From Ehretia macrophylla (taxonomy: Eukaryota; Streptophyta; Magnoliopsida; Boraginales; Ehretiaceae): 64,000 nt of DNA. The position numbers were made by a program, and so were the translations under genes. Positions 1 to 9,985 of the stretch are shown here, piece by piece (within the stretch, counting starts at the first letter, position 1; the number at the start of each line of letters is the position of its first letter). Below the pieces are notes generated by a model that saw only the letters and a list, made by a program, of their open reading frames with translations, was not told the origin of the DNA and made no database searches. The stretch is from assembly GCA_037974665.1 (NCBI GenBank), contig CM075771.1, positions 4,774,881 to 4,838,880 of the forward strand. The letters are read 5' to 3'.

Positions 1-490
1 TTCAAAAGGTCCAATGGGCTTAACGACAACCCATCTACTTTAACAACACAGCATCCTCGCAAGACGTTATATCGACAGATTGTAGAGCCCTCTGATGTCC
101 CGCGAGTCAGGTTGTCATCCTTTTAATAGCTCACAACGTACAATCCGGGATGAAAAAACAGAGCAAAAGAAGAAAAGTGGACTGAAACTGATGAAAACGT
201 TCGATTTTGGGCTCCAAAAATGGGCATAGCGAGCAACCAGGTTGCCCACATCGTAGAGCTCTCAGAGAGCTTTGCAACGGTATGCTGTGTAGCGTGCAAC
301 TCCTTACAGATCAAAACTTATGGGCACCAGAGCGACGGAGACCTGGTCACAAACCCTACGCCCTCGGTTTGCGGGCCCGGCCTCTACGTGAAGCGAAGTT
401 GTCCTGCCCAATTTTCCGTGGGATTCCGTAATAGAGATTTGGTGGGTAAAGTATCTTGGCAACCCTAACCAGGGCAAAAAAAATTGAAAA

Positions 491-610
491 GGGGGTGCAA
501 CACGAGGACTTCCCAGGGGGTCACCCATCCTAGTACTACTCTCGCCCAAGCACGCTTAACTTCATAGTTCTGATGGGATCCGGTGCATTAGTGCTGGTAT
601 GATCGCACCC
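491..610 (-). rRNA. 5S rRNA: 5S rRNA gene copy 1
   Basis: Full 120 nt. It differs from the local consensus at two adjacent bases on the plus strand (cttcatag instead of cttcggag), just 5' of the box A region of the internal promoter. The -1 C, a TATA-like element at about -25 and the downstream T-tract are present. The first bases of its 5' flank are also altered (gtcatcatga). Confidence 0.93.
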
Positions 611-737
611 GTCATCATGAGGGCACAATTCCTATATGTGTTAACGGTTCACAGTGCCAGCCTAGAGAGATGGCCCATTCAAAAGGCCCAATGGGCTTAA
701 CGACAACCCATCCGCTTCAACAACGCAGCATACTCGC

Positions 738-833
738 AGGGGGTCACCCATCCTAGTACTACTCTCGCCCAAGCACGCTTAACTGCGGAGTTCTGATGGG
801 ATCCGATGCATTAGTACTGGTATGATCGAACCC
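738..833 (-). pseudogene. 5S rRNA: 5S rRNA copy 2, 3'-truncated
   Basis: Only the 5' 95 or so bases of the gene remain. The 3' end is replaced by spacer sequence at the join ctcgca/ggggg, through a 454-bp deletion, so it lies only 223 bp from copy 1 instead of 677. The terminator and the 3' half of the acceptor stem are lost. It carries ctgcggag, the other common plant variant, where most copies here have cttcggag. Confidence 0.88.
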
Positions 834-1390
834 GTCATGTTGAGGGCACAATTCCTATATGTGTTAACGGTTCATAGAGCCAGCCTAGAGAGATGGCCCA
901 TTCAAAAGGCCCAATGGGCTTAACGACAACCCATCCGCTTCAACAACGCAGCATCCTCGCAAGATGTGATATCGACACGTTGTAGGGCCCTCTGATGTAC
1001 AGCGAGTCAGGTTGTCTTCCTTTTAACAGCTCACGACGTACGATCCGGGACGAAAAAGTCAGGCAAAAGAAGAAAAGTGGCTTGAAACTGATGAAAACGC
1101 TCGATTTTGGGCTACAAAAACAGGCATAGCGAGCAAGCTAGCTGCCCCCGTCGTAGAGCTCTTAGAGAGATTTGCAACGGTATACTGTGCGCCGCGTAAC
1201 TCATTACGGATCAAAAGTTATGGGCATTGGAGCGACGGAGACCTGGTCACAAAACCTACGCCCTCGGTTTGCGGGCCCGGCCTCTACATGAAGCGAAGTT
1301 GTCTTGCCCAATGTTCCGTGGGATTCAGTAATAGAGATTTGGTGGATCAAGTATCTTGGCAACCCTAACCAGGGCAAAAAAAATTGAAAA

Positions 1391-1510
1391 GGGGGTGCAA
1401 CACGAGGACTTCCCATGGGGTCACCCATCCTAGTACTACTCTCGCCCAAGCACGATTAACTTCGGAGTTCTGATGGGATCTGGTGCATTAGTGCTGGTAT
1501 GATCGCACCC
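1391..1510 (-). rRNA. 5S rRNA: 5S rRNA gene copy 3
   Basis: Full length with three changes from consensus by eye: ccatgggg in the 3' part, cacgatt in the box A region and gatctggtg near the 5' third. Flanking TATA-like and T-tract elements are present. Confidence 0.92.
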
Positions 1511-2066
1511 GTCATCTTGAGGGCACAATTCCTATATGTGTTAGCGGTTCACAGTCCCAGCCTAGAGAGATGGCCCATTCAAAAGGCCCAATGGGCTTAA
1601 CGACAACCCATCCGCTTCAACAACGTAGCATCCTCGCAAGATCTGATATCGATACGTTGTAGGAAATCTGATGTCCCACGAGTCAGGTTGTCGTCCTTTT
1701 AACAGCTCATGACGTACGATTCGGGACGAAAAAACAGGGCAAAAGATGAAAAGTCGCCTGAAACTGATGAAAACGTTCGATTTTGGGCTCCAAAAACGGG
1801 CATAGCAAGCATGCTGGCTGCCCCTGTCGTAGAGCTGTCAGAGTGCTTTGCAACGGTATGATGTGCGCTGCGTAACTCCTTACGGATCAAAAGTTATGGG
1901 CATCGGAGCAACGAATACCTGGTCACAAATACTACGCCCCCGGTTTGCGGGCCCGACCTCTATGTGAAGCGAAGTTGTCTTGCCCAATGTTCAATGGCAT
2001 TTGGTAATAGAGATTTGGTGGATAAATTATATTGGCAACCCTAACCAAGTCAAAAAAAATTGAAAA

Positions 2067-2186
2067 GGAGGTGCAACACGAGTACTTCCCAGGGGGTTAC
2101 CCATCCTAGTACTACTCTCGCCCAAGCACGTTTAACTTCGGAGTTCTGATGGGATCCGGTGCATTAGTGCTGGTATGATCGCACCC
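2067..2186 (-). rRNA. 5S rRNA: 5S rRNA gene copy 4
   Basis: Full length with about four changes: ggagg at the 3' end, gagtact, gggttaccc and cacgttt in the box A region. The upstream flank has gttgatggc in place of gttgagggc. Confidence 0.92.
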
Positions 2187-2726
2187 GTCATGTTGATGGC
2201 ACAATTCTTAAATGTGTTAACGGTTCACAGTCCTTGCCTAGAGAGATGGCCCATTCAAAAGGCCCAACGGGCTTAACGACAACCCATCCGCTTCAACAAC
2301 ACAGCATCCTCGCAAGACGTGATATCAAAAATGTTGTAAGGCCCTCTGATGTCCCGCGAGTCAGGTTGTCGTCCTTTTAACAGCTCACGACGTAAGATTC
2401 GGGGCGAAAAAAAAGAGGAAAAGAGGAAAAGTGGCATGAAAATGGCCTCCGAAAATGGGCCCAGCGAGCAAGCTGGCTGCCACCGTCGTAGAGCCCTCAG
2501 AGAGCTTTGCAACGGTATGTTGTGCGCCGCGTAACTCCTTACCGATCAAAACTTGTGGGTACCGGAGCGACGGAGACCAGGTCACAAACCCTACGCCCTC
2601 GGTTTGCGGGCCCGGCCTCTACGTGAAGCGAAGTTGCCTTGCCCAATGTTCCGTGGGATTCTGTAATAGAGATTTGGTGGATAAAGTATCTTGGCAAACC
2701 CTAACCAGGGCAAAAAAAATTGAAAA

Positions 2727-2846
2727 GGGGGTGCAACACGAGGACTTCCCTGGGGGTCACCCATCCTAGTACTACTCTCGCCCAAGCACGCTTAACTGCG
2801 GAGTTCTGATGGGATCCGGTGCATTAGTGCTGGTATGATCGCACCC
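2727..2846 (-). rRNA. 5S rRNA: 5S rRNA gene copy 5
   Basis: Full length and among the least changed copies: about two differences (ccctggggg, and ctgcggag instead of cttcggag). The second is itself a common plant 5S variant, shared here with truncated copy 2. Confidence 0.93.
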
Positions 2847-3403
2847 GTCATGTTGAGAGCACAATTCCTATATGTGTTAACGGTTCACAGCGCTAGCCTT
2901 GAGAGATAGCCCATTCAAAAGGCCCAACGGGCTTAACAACAACCCATCTGCTTCAACAATGCAGCATCCTCGCAAGATATGATATTGACACATTGTAAGG
3001 CCCTCTTATGCACAACGAGTCAGGTTGTCGTCATTTTAACAGCTCACGACATACGATTCGGGACCGAAAAATAGGGCAAAAGAAGAAAAGTGGCATGAAA
3101 CTGACGAAAATGTTCGATTTTGGGCTCCAAAAATCGGTAGAGCGAGCAAGGTGGCTGCCCCCGTTGTAGATCTCTTAGAGAGCTTTGCAACGGTATGTTG
3201 TACGCCGCGTAACTCCTTACGGATCAAAAGTAATGGGCACCAGAGCGACGGAGACCTGGTCACAAACCCTACACCCTCGGTTTGTGGGCCCGGCCTCTAC
3301 GTGAAGAGAAGTTGTCTTGCCTAATGTTCCATGGGATTGGGTAATAGAGATTTGGTGGATAAAGTATCTTGGCAACCTTAACCAGGGCAAAAAAAAATGA
3401 AAA

Positions 3404-3523
3404 TGGGGTACAACACGAGGACTTCGCAGGGGGTCACCCATCCTAGTACTACTCTCGCCCAAGCACGCTTAACTTCGGAGTTCTGACGGGATTCGGTGCA
3501 TTGGTGCTGGTATGATCTCAGCC
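3404..3523 (-). rRNA. 5S rRNA: 5S rRNA gene copy 6, degenerate
   Basis: Full length but with about seven substitutions, including tggggtac at the 3' end, ctgacggg, gattcgg, attggtg and gatctcagcc at the 5' end. The first nucleotides of the transcript are affected, so it is probably a pseudogene. Confidence 0.9.
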
Positions 3524-4080
3524 GTCATGTTGAGGGCACAATTCCTATTTGTGTTAACGGTTCAGAGTCCCAACCTAGAGAGATGGCCCATTCAAAAGAC
3601 CTAATGGGCTTAACGACAACCCATCCGCTACAACAACGCAGCATCCTTGCAAGACGTGATATCGACACGTTGTAGGGCCCTCTGATGTCCCGCGAGTCAG
3701 GTTATCGTCCTTTTAACAACTCACGACGTACGATCCGGGACGGAAAAATAGAGCAAATGAAGAAAAGTGGCCTGAAACTGATGAAAACGTTGTATTTTGG
3801 GCTCCAAAAACGGGCACAGCAAGCTTGCTTGCTGCCTTTGTCGTAGAGCTCTCAGAGTGCTTTGCAATGGTATGCTGTGCGCTGCGTAATTCCTTACGGA
3901 TCAAAAGTTATGGGCATCGCAGCGACGGGGAACTGGTCACAAACCCTACGCCCTCGGTTTGCGGGCCTGGCCTCTTCGTGAAGCGAAGTTGTCTTGCCCA
4001 ATGTTCCGTGGGATTCGGTAATAGAGATTTGGTGGATAAAGTATCTTGGCAACCCTAACCAGTGCAAAAAAAATTGAAAA

Positions 4081-4200
4081 GGGGGTGCAACACGAGGACT
4101 TCTCAGGGGGTCACCCATCCTAGTACTACTCTCGCACAAGCACGCTTAACTTCTGAGTTATGATGGGATCCGGTGCATTAGTGCTGGTATGATCGCACCC
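4081..4200 (-). rRNA. 5S rRNA: 5S rRNA gene copy 7
   Basis: Full length with about four changes: tctcagg, ctcgcac, ttctgag and gttatga. The last two lie just 5' of box A. The upstream flank has ctttatgttg, so the TATA-like element is damaged. Confidence 0.92.
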
Positions 4201-4257
4201 GTCATCTTGAGGGCACAATTCCTTTATGTTGTAACTGTTCACCGTCCCAGCCTAGAG

Positions 4258-4290
4258 AGATGGCCCTTTCAAAAGGCCCAAAATTGGGCA
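4258..4290. other. Spacer deletion junction (short 474-bp unit)
   Basis: The spacer between copies 7 and 8 lacks about 203 bp. Sequence jumps from the GGCCCA cluster straight to the part beginning attgggcaaaccgagcaagc. The joined ends share CCAA, consistent with a microhomology deletion. The unit measures 474 bp instead of about 677. Confidence 0.8.
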
Positions 4291-4554
4291 AACCGAGCAA
4301 GCAGGCTGCCCCCGTCGTAGAGCTCTCAGAGATCTTTGCCATTGTATGTTGTGCTCCGCGTAACTCCTTACAGATCAAAAGTTATGAGCACCGAAGCGAC
4401 GGAGACCTGGCCACAAACCCTACGCCCTCGGTTTGCGGGCCCGGCCTCTACATGAAGCGAAGTTGTCTTGCCCAATGTTCCGTGGGATTCGGTAATAGAG
4501 ATTTGGTGGATAGAGTATCTTGGAAACACTAACCAGGGCAAACAAAATTGAAAA

Positions 4555-4674
4555 GGGGGTGCAACACGAGGACTTCTCAGGGGGTCACCCATCCTAGTAC
4601 TACTCTCGCCCAAGCACGCTTAACTTCGGAGTTCTGATGGGATCCGGTGCATTAGTGCTGGTATAATCGCACTC
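4555..4674 (-). rRNA. 5S rRNA: 5S rRNA gene copy 8
   Basis: Full length with about three changes: tctcagg in the 3' part, and gtataatc and gcactc at the 5' end. It sits in the shortened unit and keeps its own 5' flank, TATA-like element and terminator tract. Confidence 0.92.
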
Positions 4675-5230
4675 GTCATGTTAAGGTCACAATTCCTATA
4701 TGTGTTAACGGTTCACAGTCCCAGCCTAGAGAGATGGCCAATTCAGAAGGCCCAATGGGCTTAACGACAGCCCATCTGCTTCAACAACGCAACATACTCA
4801 CAAGATGTGATATCGACATGTTGTAGGGCCCTCTGATGTCCCGCGAGTCAGGTTGTCGTCTTTTTAACAGCACACGACGTACGATCCGGGACGGAAAAAC
4901 AGAGCAAAAGAACAAAAGTGGCCTGAAACTGATGAAAACGTTCGATTTTGGGCTCAAAAAAGGGCACAGCCAGCAAGTTGGCTGCCCCCATCGTAGATCT
5001 CTCAGAGAGCTTTGTAACGGTATGTTGTGCGCCACGTAACTCTTTACGGATCAAAAGTTATGGGCACCGGAGCGACGGAGACCTGGTCACAAACCCTACG
5101 CCCTCGGTTTGCGGGCTTGGCCTCTACGTGAAGCGAAGTTGTCTTGCCCAATGTTCCGTGGGATTCGGTAATAGAGATTTGGTAGATAAAGTATCTTGGC
5201 AACCCTAATTAGGGCAAAAAAAATTGAAAA

Positions 5231-5350
5231 GGGGGTACAACACGAGGACTTCCCAGGGGGTCACCCATCCTAGTACTACTCTCGTCCAAGCACGCTTAAC
5301 TTCGGAGTTCTGATGGGATCCGGTGCATTAGTGTGGGTATGATCGCACAC
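5231..5350 (-). rRNA. 5S rRNA: 5S rRNA gene copy 9
   Basis: Full length with about five changes: gggtaca, ctcgtcc, gtgtgggta and gcacac. It is the last copy before the gypsy insertion. Its distance to copy 10, once the 27,300 bp of insert plus duplication are removed, is 675 bp, i.e. one normal unit. Confidence 0.92.
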
Positions 5351-5641
5351 GTCATGTTGAGGGCACAATTTCTATATGTGTTAATGGTTCACAGTGGCAG
5401 CCTAGAGAGATGGCCCATTGAAAAGGCCCCATGGGCTTAACGACAACCCATCCGCTTAAAAAACGCAGCAACCTCGCAAGACGTGATATCGACACGTTGT
5501 AGGGCCCTCTGATGCACCTCGAGTCAGGTTGTCATCCTTTTAACCGCTCACGACGTACGATCCGGGACGGAAAAACTGGGCAAAAGAAGAAAAGTGGCAT
5601 GAAACTGATGAAAACGTTCGATTTTAGGCTCCAAAAACGGG

Positions 5642-5646
5642 CACAG
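5642..5646. repeat. Target-site duplication CACAG, left
   Basis: CACAG directly precedes the TGTGAGG start of the first long LTR and is repeated at 32942-32946 after the last LTR. Together they restore the usual spacer text gggcacagcgagc. Confidence 0.92.
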
Positions 5647-8600
5647 TGTGAGGCCCGACCCCGATTTGCGTGCGAAACCTACCTTCGTGTGCCCTAACCT
5701 AGATTTGCGTGCCATGACCTAGGTTTAAGAATTGTGTTCATTTTATGTGCCATGCATTGAATTACGTGCATTCATTTAGGGCTGCATGCAATTACTTCAA
5801 AAACGTGCGTTCGTCTCGTAGTTCGTGTCCTACCTCGTAGTGCATGCCTAGACCTAGGAAAGAGTGCCTTCGCGCTAATTAAGAAAGCATCTTTCACGAA
5901 GCACTAGACTATTAAACAATCCTACAAAGTCCACTATCAAAATAATAATCCTAAACCAATTCACTAGAAGACAAAAATTTACTAAAAACAAAACATTCCT
6001 TATTCTTTATTCTCACCCAAAACCAATGCAGCTCAAATTTCACCCTTATTATAATCTAAAATGCCTTAAATAAAATATGAATTTTCAGCAATTGCAAGCC
6101 CTTGCCCGACCACACCATGTTCTTGAGAGAAAAATTTGAGCAACATAATTTATTCATGCATGCTTGAGACAAATCTTCACATTGTCATACCTTTTGCTTA
6201 CATCAAAGCCACACTTTGCTAAACACTAAGCCACCATCTCGGCTACATCACCATTCTCCACTAACAATTCAAACATCACACTAAAGACAACATAAAAAAT
6301 CAGAATTTGCAAAGCAATAGCCGACCAAGTGCTCAAAACATTCACTTCTCTTTTATTTCTCTTTCTTTCTCTCAATTCCCTCTCACTTCTCTCTCTCTCT
6401 CGGCCCTAGCTGCACATTGCTACCTCCATAGCTTCTCTCCCTCACAACATAGAAAATCAAGTCAAGTAGCCATCAAGAAAGTCGAAGCAAGCTAGCTAGA
6501 GTTCAAAAATCCTCATGCATGTGCATTGAAGCTCCATTTTCGGCCTAGGTGAGTTACTAAGCTTCCATTTCTTTTCTTCAAGTCCTAACTACATGCATGC
6601 ACTAAGAGTTTGATCACTAAGCTAGGAAAAATAGAGAAAATCTGGTTGGGTTGTCGCCTAAGCAAGGAGAAGGAGAAGGTTGTGCATCAACAAAGGTTTT
6701 GAGCATTTTTATGGTTGATTGCTAAGGTGAGGGTTAAAACCTTTTGAAAACTCTTCAAAATTTCACATGCATGCTCATGAATGTGTGTATTTGCTTCTGT
6801 ACTTGATATATATGGTCGTTCATAATCTTAAACAACCATGCATGGCAAGATCTTGGCTTGAAAATGATGCTAGGTGAAGTCGAAATTGTTGACAGCTATC
6901 TGACCAGTCTGTTCGAGGTAAGTTTGGCTAACAAAATGATGTTGCAAATCCTTGAAAATTGGTAGCTGACTATTTTGGACAGTTTTGAACATTTTTACCA
7001 GAAATAGGCCAAAGCTAATTTTGACTCTAAGGTCCTCAAAATGGCAAATATTTAAAATGTGACCAAATCTGGAAATCTGGAAAAATGAAGCAGGTTTTGG
7101 CAGATGCACTGACCTTGTGGAACGAACCATATTTGACTTAGCAAATGATGTCCAAAATTCATGAAATTTATCGTGCTTCTCTATATTTCAGTTCTGGACA
7201 ATTTTGTCAGAAATAGACCAAAGCTAAAACGGACCCTAAAGACCTCAAAAACGTAAATTTCTGAAAAGTGTGCAAATCTGCACAGTTTTGTGCTACCTCA
7301 CTGTTTCGGCTATAACTAATGATTCTGAACTCCAATTGATGCAAGGCTTGTTTCTGATTTTAGTTAACTTCTTAAGCTTTAATTTGACATCTTATTCACT
7401 GAATTTGGAGATTTTTTGATTATCCTATTTATTGTGGGAAACAGCCTATTGCAGTAAAGGTTTCATTTAGCTACGTGCTTGGAAAAATTGTTGTAACCTC
7501 TCTTGTGGTTCTAATTGTGTGGAAATATGGTGTTGGGATGTTATGAGGACTGTTTTGAGTACTTTAGGATGCTTGAATTGAATGATGCATGACTTGAGAA
7601 TGATTTTGAGTTGACTTAGGGTTTTAATCACACAATTAAGCATGAAATGGAAACCCTAATGACTAGGTAGTTTTGCTAAGTGTTGATCTTTTGGTTATTG
7701 TGTGGAAATTATATGCTTAGTGGGCTGCCCGTAAATGTTTTATAATTTCAAATGTGAATTTGACCATGGCATGTTGTCAAATAAGCTTTTCTTGCTACCG
7801 AACCCATGTTAATTTCACTGCATGTTGAATAATCTTATCATTTGATTACGTGGGCTTCTTAATGAGTTATATGTCCTGTTTTACATGTTTTACATGGCTG
7901 CCCATTTAATTTTCATATAACTCTATATGCCTTTCAAGTGAAATTTCCTGTCTTATCGTGTCCTGCTTGTTTGCCTGTCAATGTGCAATCTTATGACTGT
8001 CCGGAGGCAACCTACTTTGTTGTCCTCCTACTGTGATATATTACCTGTCATGAATGTGCATTGCATACAAGGTTGCAACCTTTCCTGTTGGCATGGTAGC
8101 GATCATGCACACCGGGCGGCGTCGGGCTTGCCGGTGAACCCGTGACTACCATGGTCCCATTCTCTCTCTCGCTTGGGGGCTAGACTTCCTCGGAGAGTTG
8201 GGTCGTAGGATTTCAGGGTACATCCGAAGTACACCCACCTGGCGTGTTTGGGGGATGATTTGAAGTCGGCCGCAACAACTGATCTGAGAGCAAAAGCTCA
8301 CTGTATCCTTTTTAATATGTGTATAAGTACTCTCGCTTGGTTCCTAGAGAACCTCTGGGAGGAAAGACCAGTATTCCTATTTCTGTACTTGTATTTCTGT
8401 TGAATTCATGTTTGAGAAAGGGATTTTCATAAGTTTAACCGGAAAATGAGTTTCAAAACTTATTTCTCGTTTCCCCTCGCTGAGTTCATAAGGACTCACC
8501 CTCTTTTATCATCTCAGGTGAAGAAGAACAGGTACAGGAACCCGAGGACAATGTACCTAATGATGAACCCCTGGAGTGATTGCCTATCATTGTTGTTTTG

Positions 8601-9210
8601 CTTGAACGTGACTACTTGTGTACTTTGTGCTACTTGAAGACCATTTATTTTATGTTGCTTGTTGTTGCTAATGTAAAAGACCCCCGTTGTAATTTGGGGT
8701 CTAATTTTGGCTTGTACTTATATTAAGTAGACTGATGCTAGACATAACACTACTGTGATCGTTTGCTTTTATCACCGATAGTATCTATCTTAGGTTATGA
8801 CGCTTTAGTTAAGATCTAAGTAAATGAACTTATCCAATCTTAACAGGTACTTTCTATTGAGCTAAGATCAACAGGTATATTTAACGAGGACAAATAAAAA
8901 ACGAGACATAGTATCATGCTAGGCTATAAACCAAACGGGACGTCGAAATAACCAATAGGCAATCCAATCGATGGTAAATTAGTAATCTTAGTTGGAAATG
9001 AATTTGAGACGGTAAACCTTGAGGCGTTTAGAGAATTAGGTTAAACCAAATGGCCAATTACAGCCATTATGCTGCCGGTTTTCCGGAAGAACTTTGGAGT
9101 TTAGACTAAATCATTAGGTGTTAATCTTCGTAAACAGCTAAGTACGTGATATTACTTGAATGTTAGTTCACACCCTAGTCTAACCTTATAGGCCGGGTTG
9201 GGGCGTGACA
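5647..9210 (+). repeat. Gypsy LTR 1 (3564 bp)
   Basis: Starts TGTGAGGCCC and ends GGGGCGTGACA. It holds no credible gene. Visible structure includes a pyrimidine-rich tract at about 6344-6402 ending in a CT run, and a GC-richer block at about 8105-8230 that is conserved in all three LTRs. Small open frames (for example about 6307-6495 and 8446-8637) recur in all three LTRs only because the sequence is repeated. By eye it differs from LTRs 2 and 3 by a few percent. Confidence 0.93.
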
Positions 9211-9220
9211 TATAGAAGAA

Positions 9221-9232
9221 TGGTATCAGAGC
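9221..9232 (+). other. Primer-binding site, copy A (initiator tRNA-Met)
   Basis: TGGTATCAGAGC, complementary to the 3' end of plant initiator tRNA-Met, begins 10 bp after the end of LTR 1. It would prime minus-strand DNA synthesis. Confidence 0.9.
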
Positions 9233-9468
9233 TTAGATTGCTTAAGCCGGGTTTAACTCTCGGACCGTGGGTAGAGCCCTAAGATAATTAGGATGACTTG
9301 TTTATGTGTTATTGTGTGATAAATGTGCCTTCTATGTTCTATGTGCTTAAGTGACTTATATGCCTTAAATGTTTTTAGAATTGTACCTATATTATGTTGC
9401 ATATCATATGCATTAGATTCTTAATTGTCATATTTCAATAAATTGTGCATCGTAATTTGTGCCTTTAG

Positions 9469-9985
9469 ATGGCTGGCCCTAGTACCCGTACTACTAATAG
9501 GAGCGGTGAACCTCAAGAGACCGGGGATGCCTATCAGACTAATCCCGGTATGGCTATGTTTAATATGATGGCAAATGTCGTGGATCGTGTATCCCGTGTG
9601 ATGGAACGTCAGGATGCTCGTGAAGCCAGCAACAACAACATCAACAACAGGAATGATGGCAACCATGGGAGACATAGCAGAATGAAGGAGTTCCTTGACT
9701 TTCGCCCGTCTAAATTCTACGGGGTAGCTGATGATGAGAAAGCAGAGGCTTGGCTGTCCGAGATCGAGAAGATTTTCAGGCCACTTGATTATACAGATGA
9801 AGAGAAATTGGAGTTTGCGGTATTTCTGTTGCACGGGGATGCCGAGCACTGGTGGCACACTGTAGAGGCACTGTGGGAGACTGATCAGACACCTCGCTTG
9901 TGGGGTAATTTCGTTAAGGCATTTAAGGAGAAATATGTACATGCAGTCTCCAGGCAAAGGCGGATCGAGGAGTTCATGCACTTGA
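9469..9985 (+). pseudogene. gag: gag, 5' part, gypsy copy A (interrupted)
   Basis: Capsid-type Gag. The ATG at 9469 is retained here, whereas copy B has AAG. The frame is open for about 172 codons and includes the retrotransposon gag core around the residues WLSEIEKIF, FLLHGDAEHWW and FVKAFKEKY. It is cut at 9985 by the nested LTR element. Removing that insert and one CTTGA copy rejoins the frame with the part beginning at 16962, so gag was open across the site when it was hit. Gag would form the cytoplasmic virus-like particle. Confidence 0.9.
9981..9985. repeat. Target-site duplication CTTGA, left
   Basis: CTTGA precedes the nested element and is repeated at 16957-16961. Copy B has one CTTGA at the same gag position with no insert. 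Confidence 0.92.

Larger units (their letters stand above)
1..5646 (-). repeat. 5S rDNA tandem array, left block (copies 1-9)
   Basis: Tandem units of about 677 bp, each a 120-nt 5S gene on the minus strand plus about 557 bp of spacer. The window opens inside a spacer, so 1-490 holds only spacer. The spacers hold no other gene that I can see. They carry a 15-bp palindrome near their middle, a GGCCCA/TGGGCT cluster upstream of each 5S gene and an A-rich tract (T-tract on the sense strand) just downstream. Two units are shortened, at about 737 and about 4275. The block ends at the gypsy target site CACAG. Confidence 0.93.

Noticed and set aside
1..5646. Regularly spaced repeats taken as a CRISPR-like array
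   Set aside because: The 120-nt repeats are 5S rRNA genes in near-constant spacers of about 557 bp that are themselves repeated. Eukaryotic context.
6307..6495. Open frame of 62 codons in the gypsy LTR, repeated at 21659 and 30039
   Set aside because: It recurs because the LTR is present three times. Low-complexity Ser/Leu composition from a pyrimidine tract, and no known domain.
8446..8637. 63-codon frame in LTR 1, repeated in LTR 2
   Set aside because: Not kept in LTR 3 (small frame changes), no domain, and it lies in non-coding LTR.
9221..9232. tRNA-Met-like text at primer-binding sites read as tRNA genes
   Set aside because: Only 12-13 bases match and they are complementary to the tRNA 3' end. 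No cloverleaf surrounds them.
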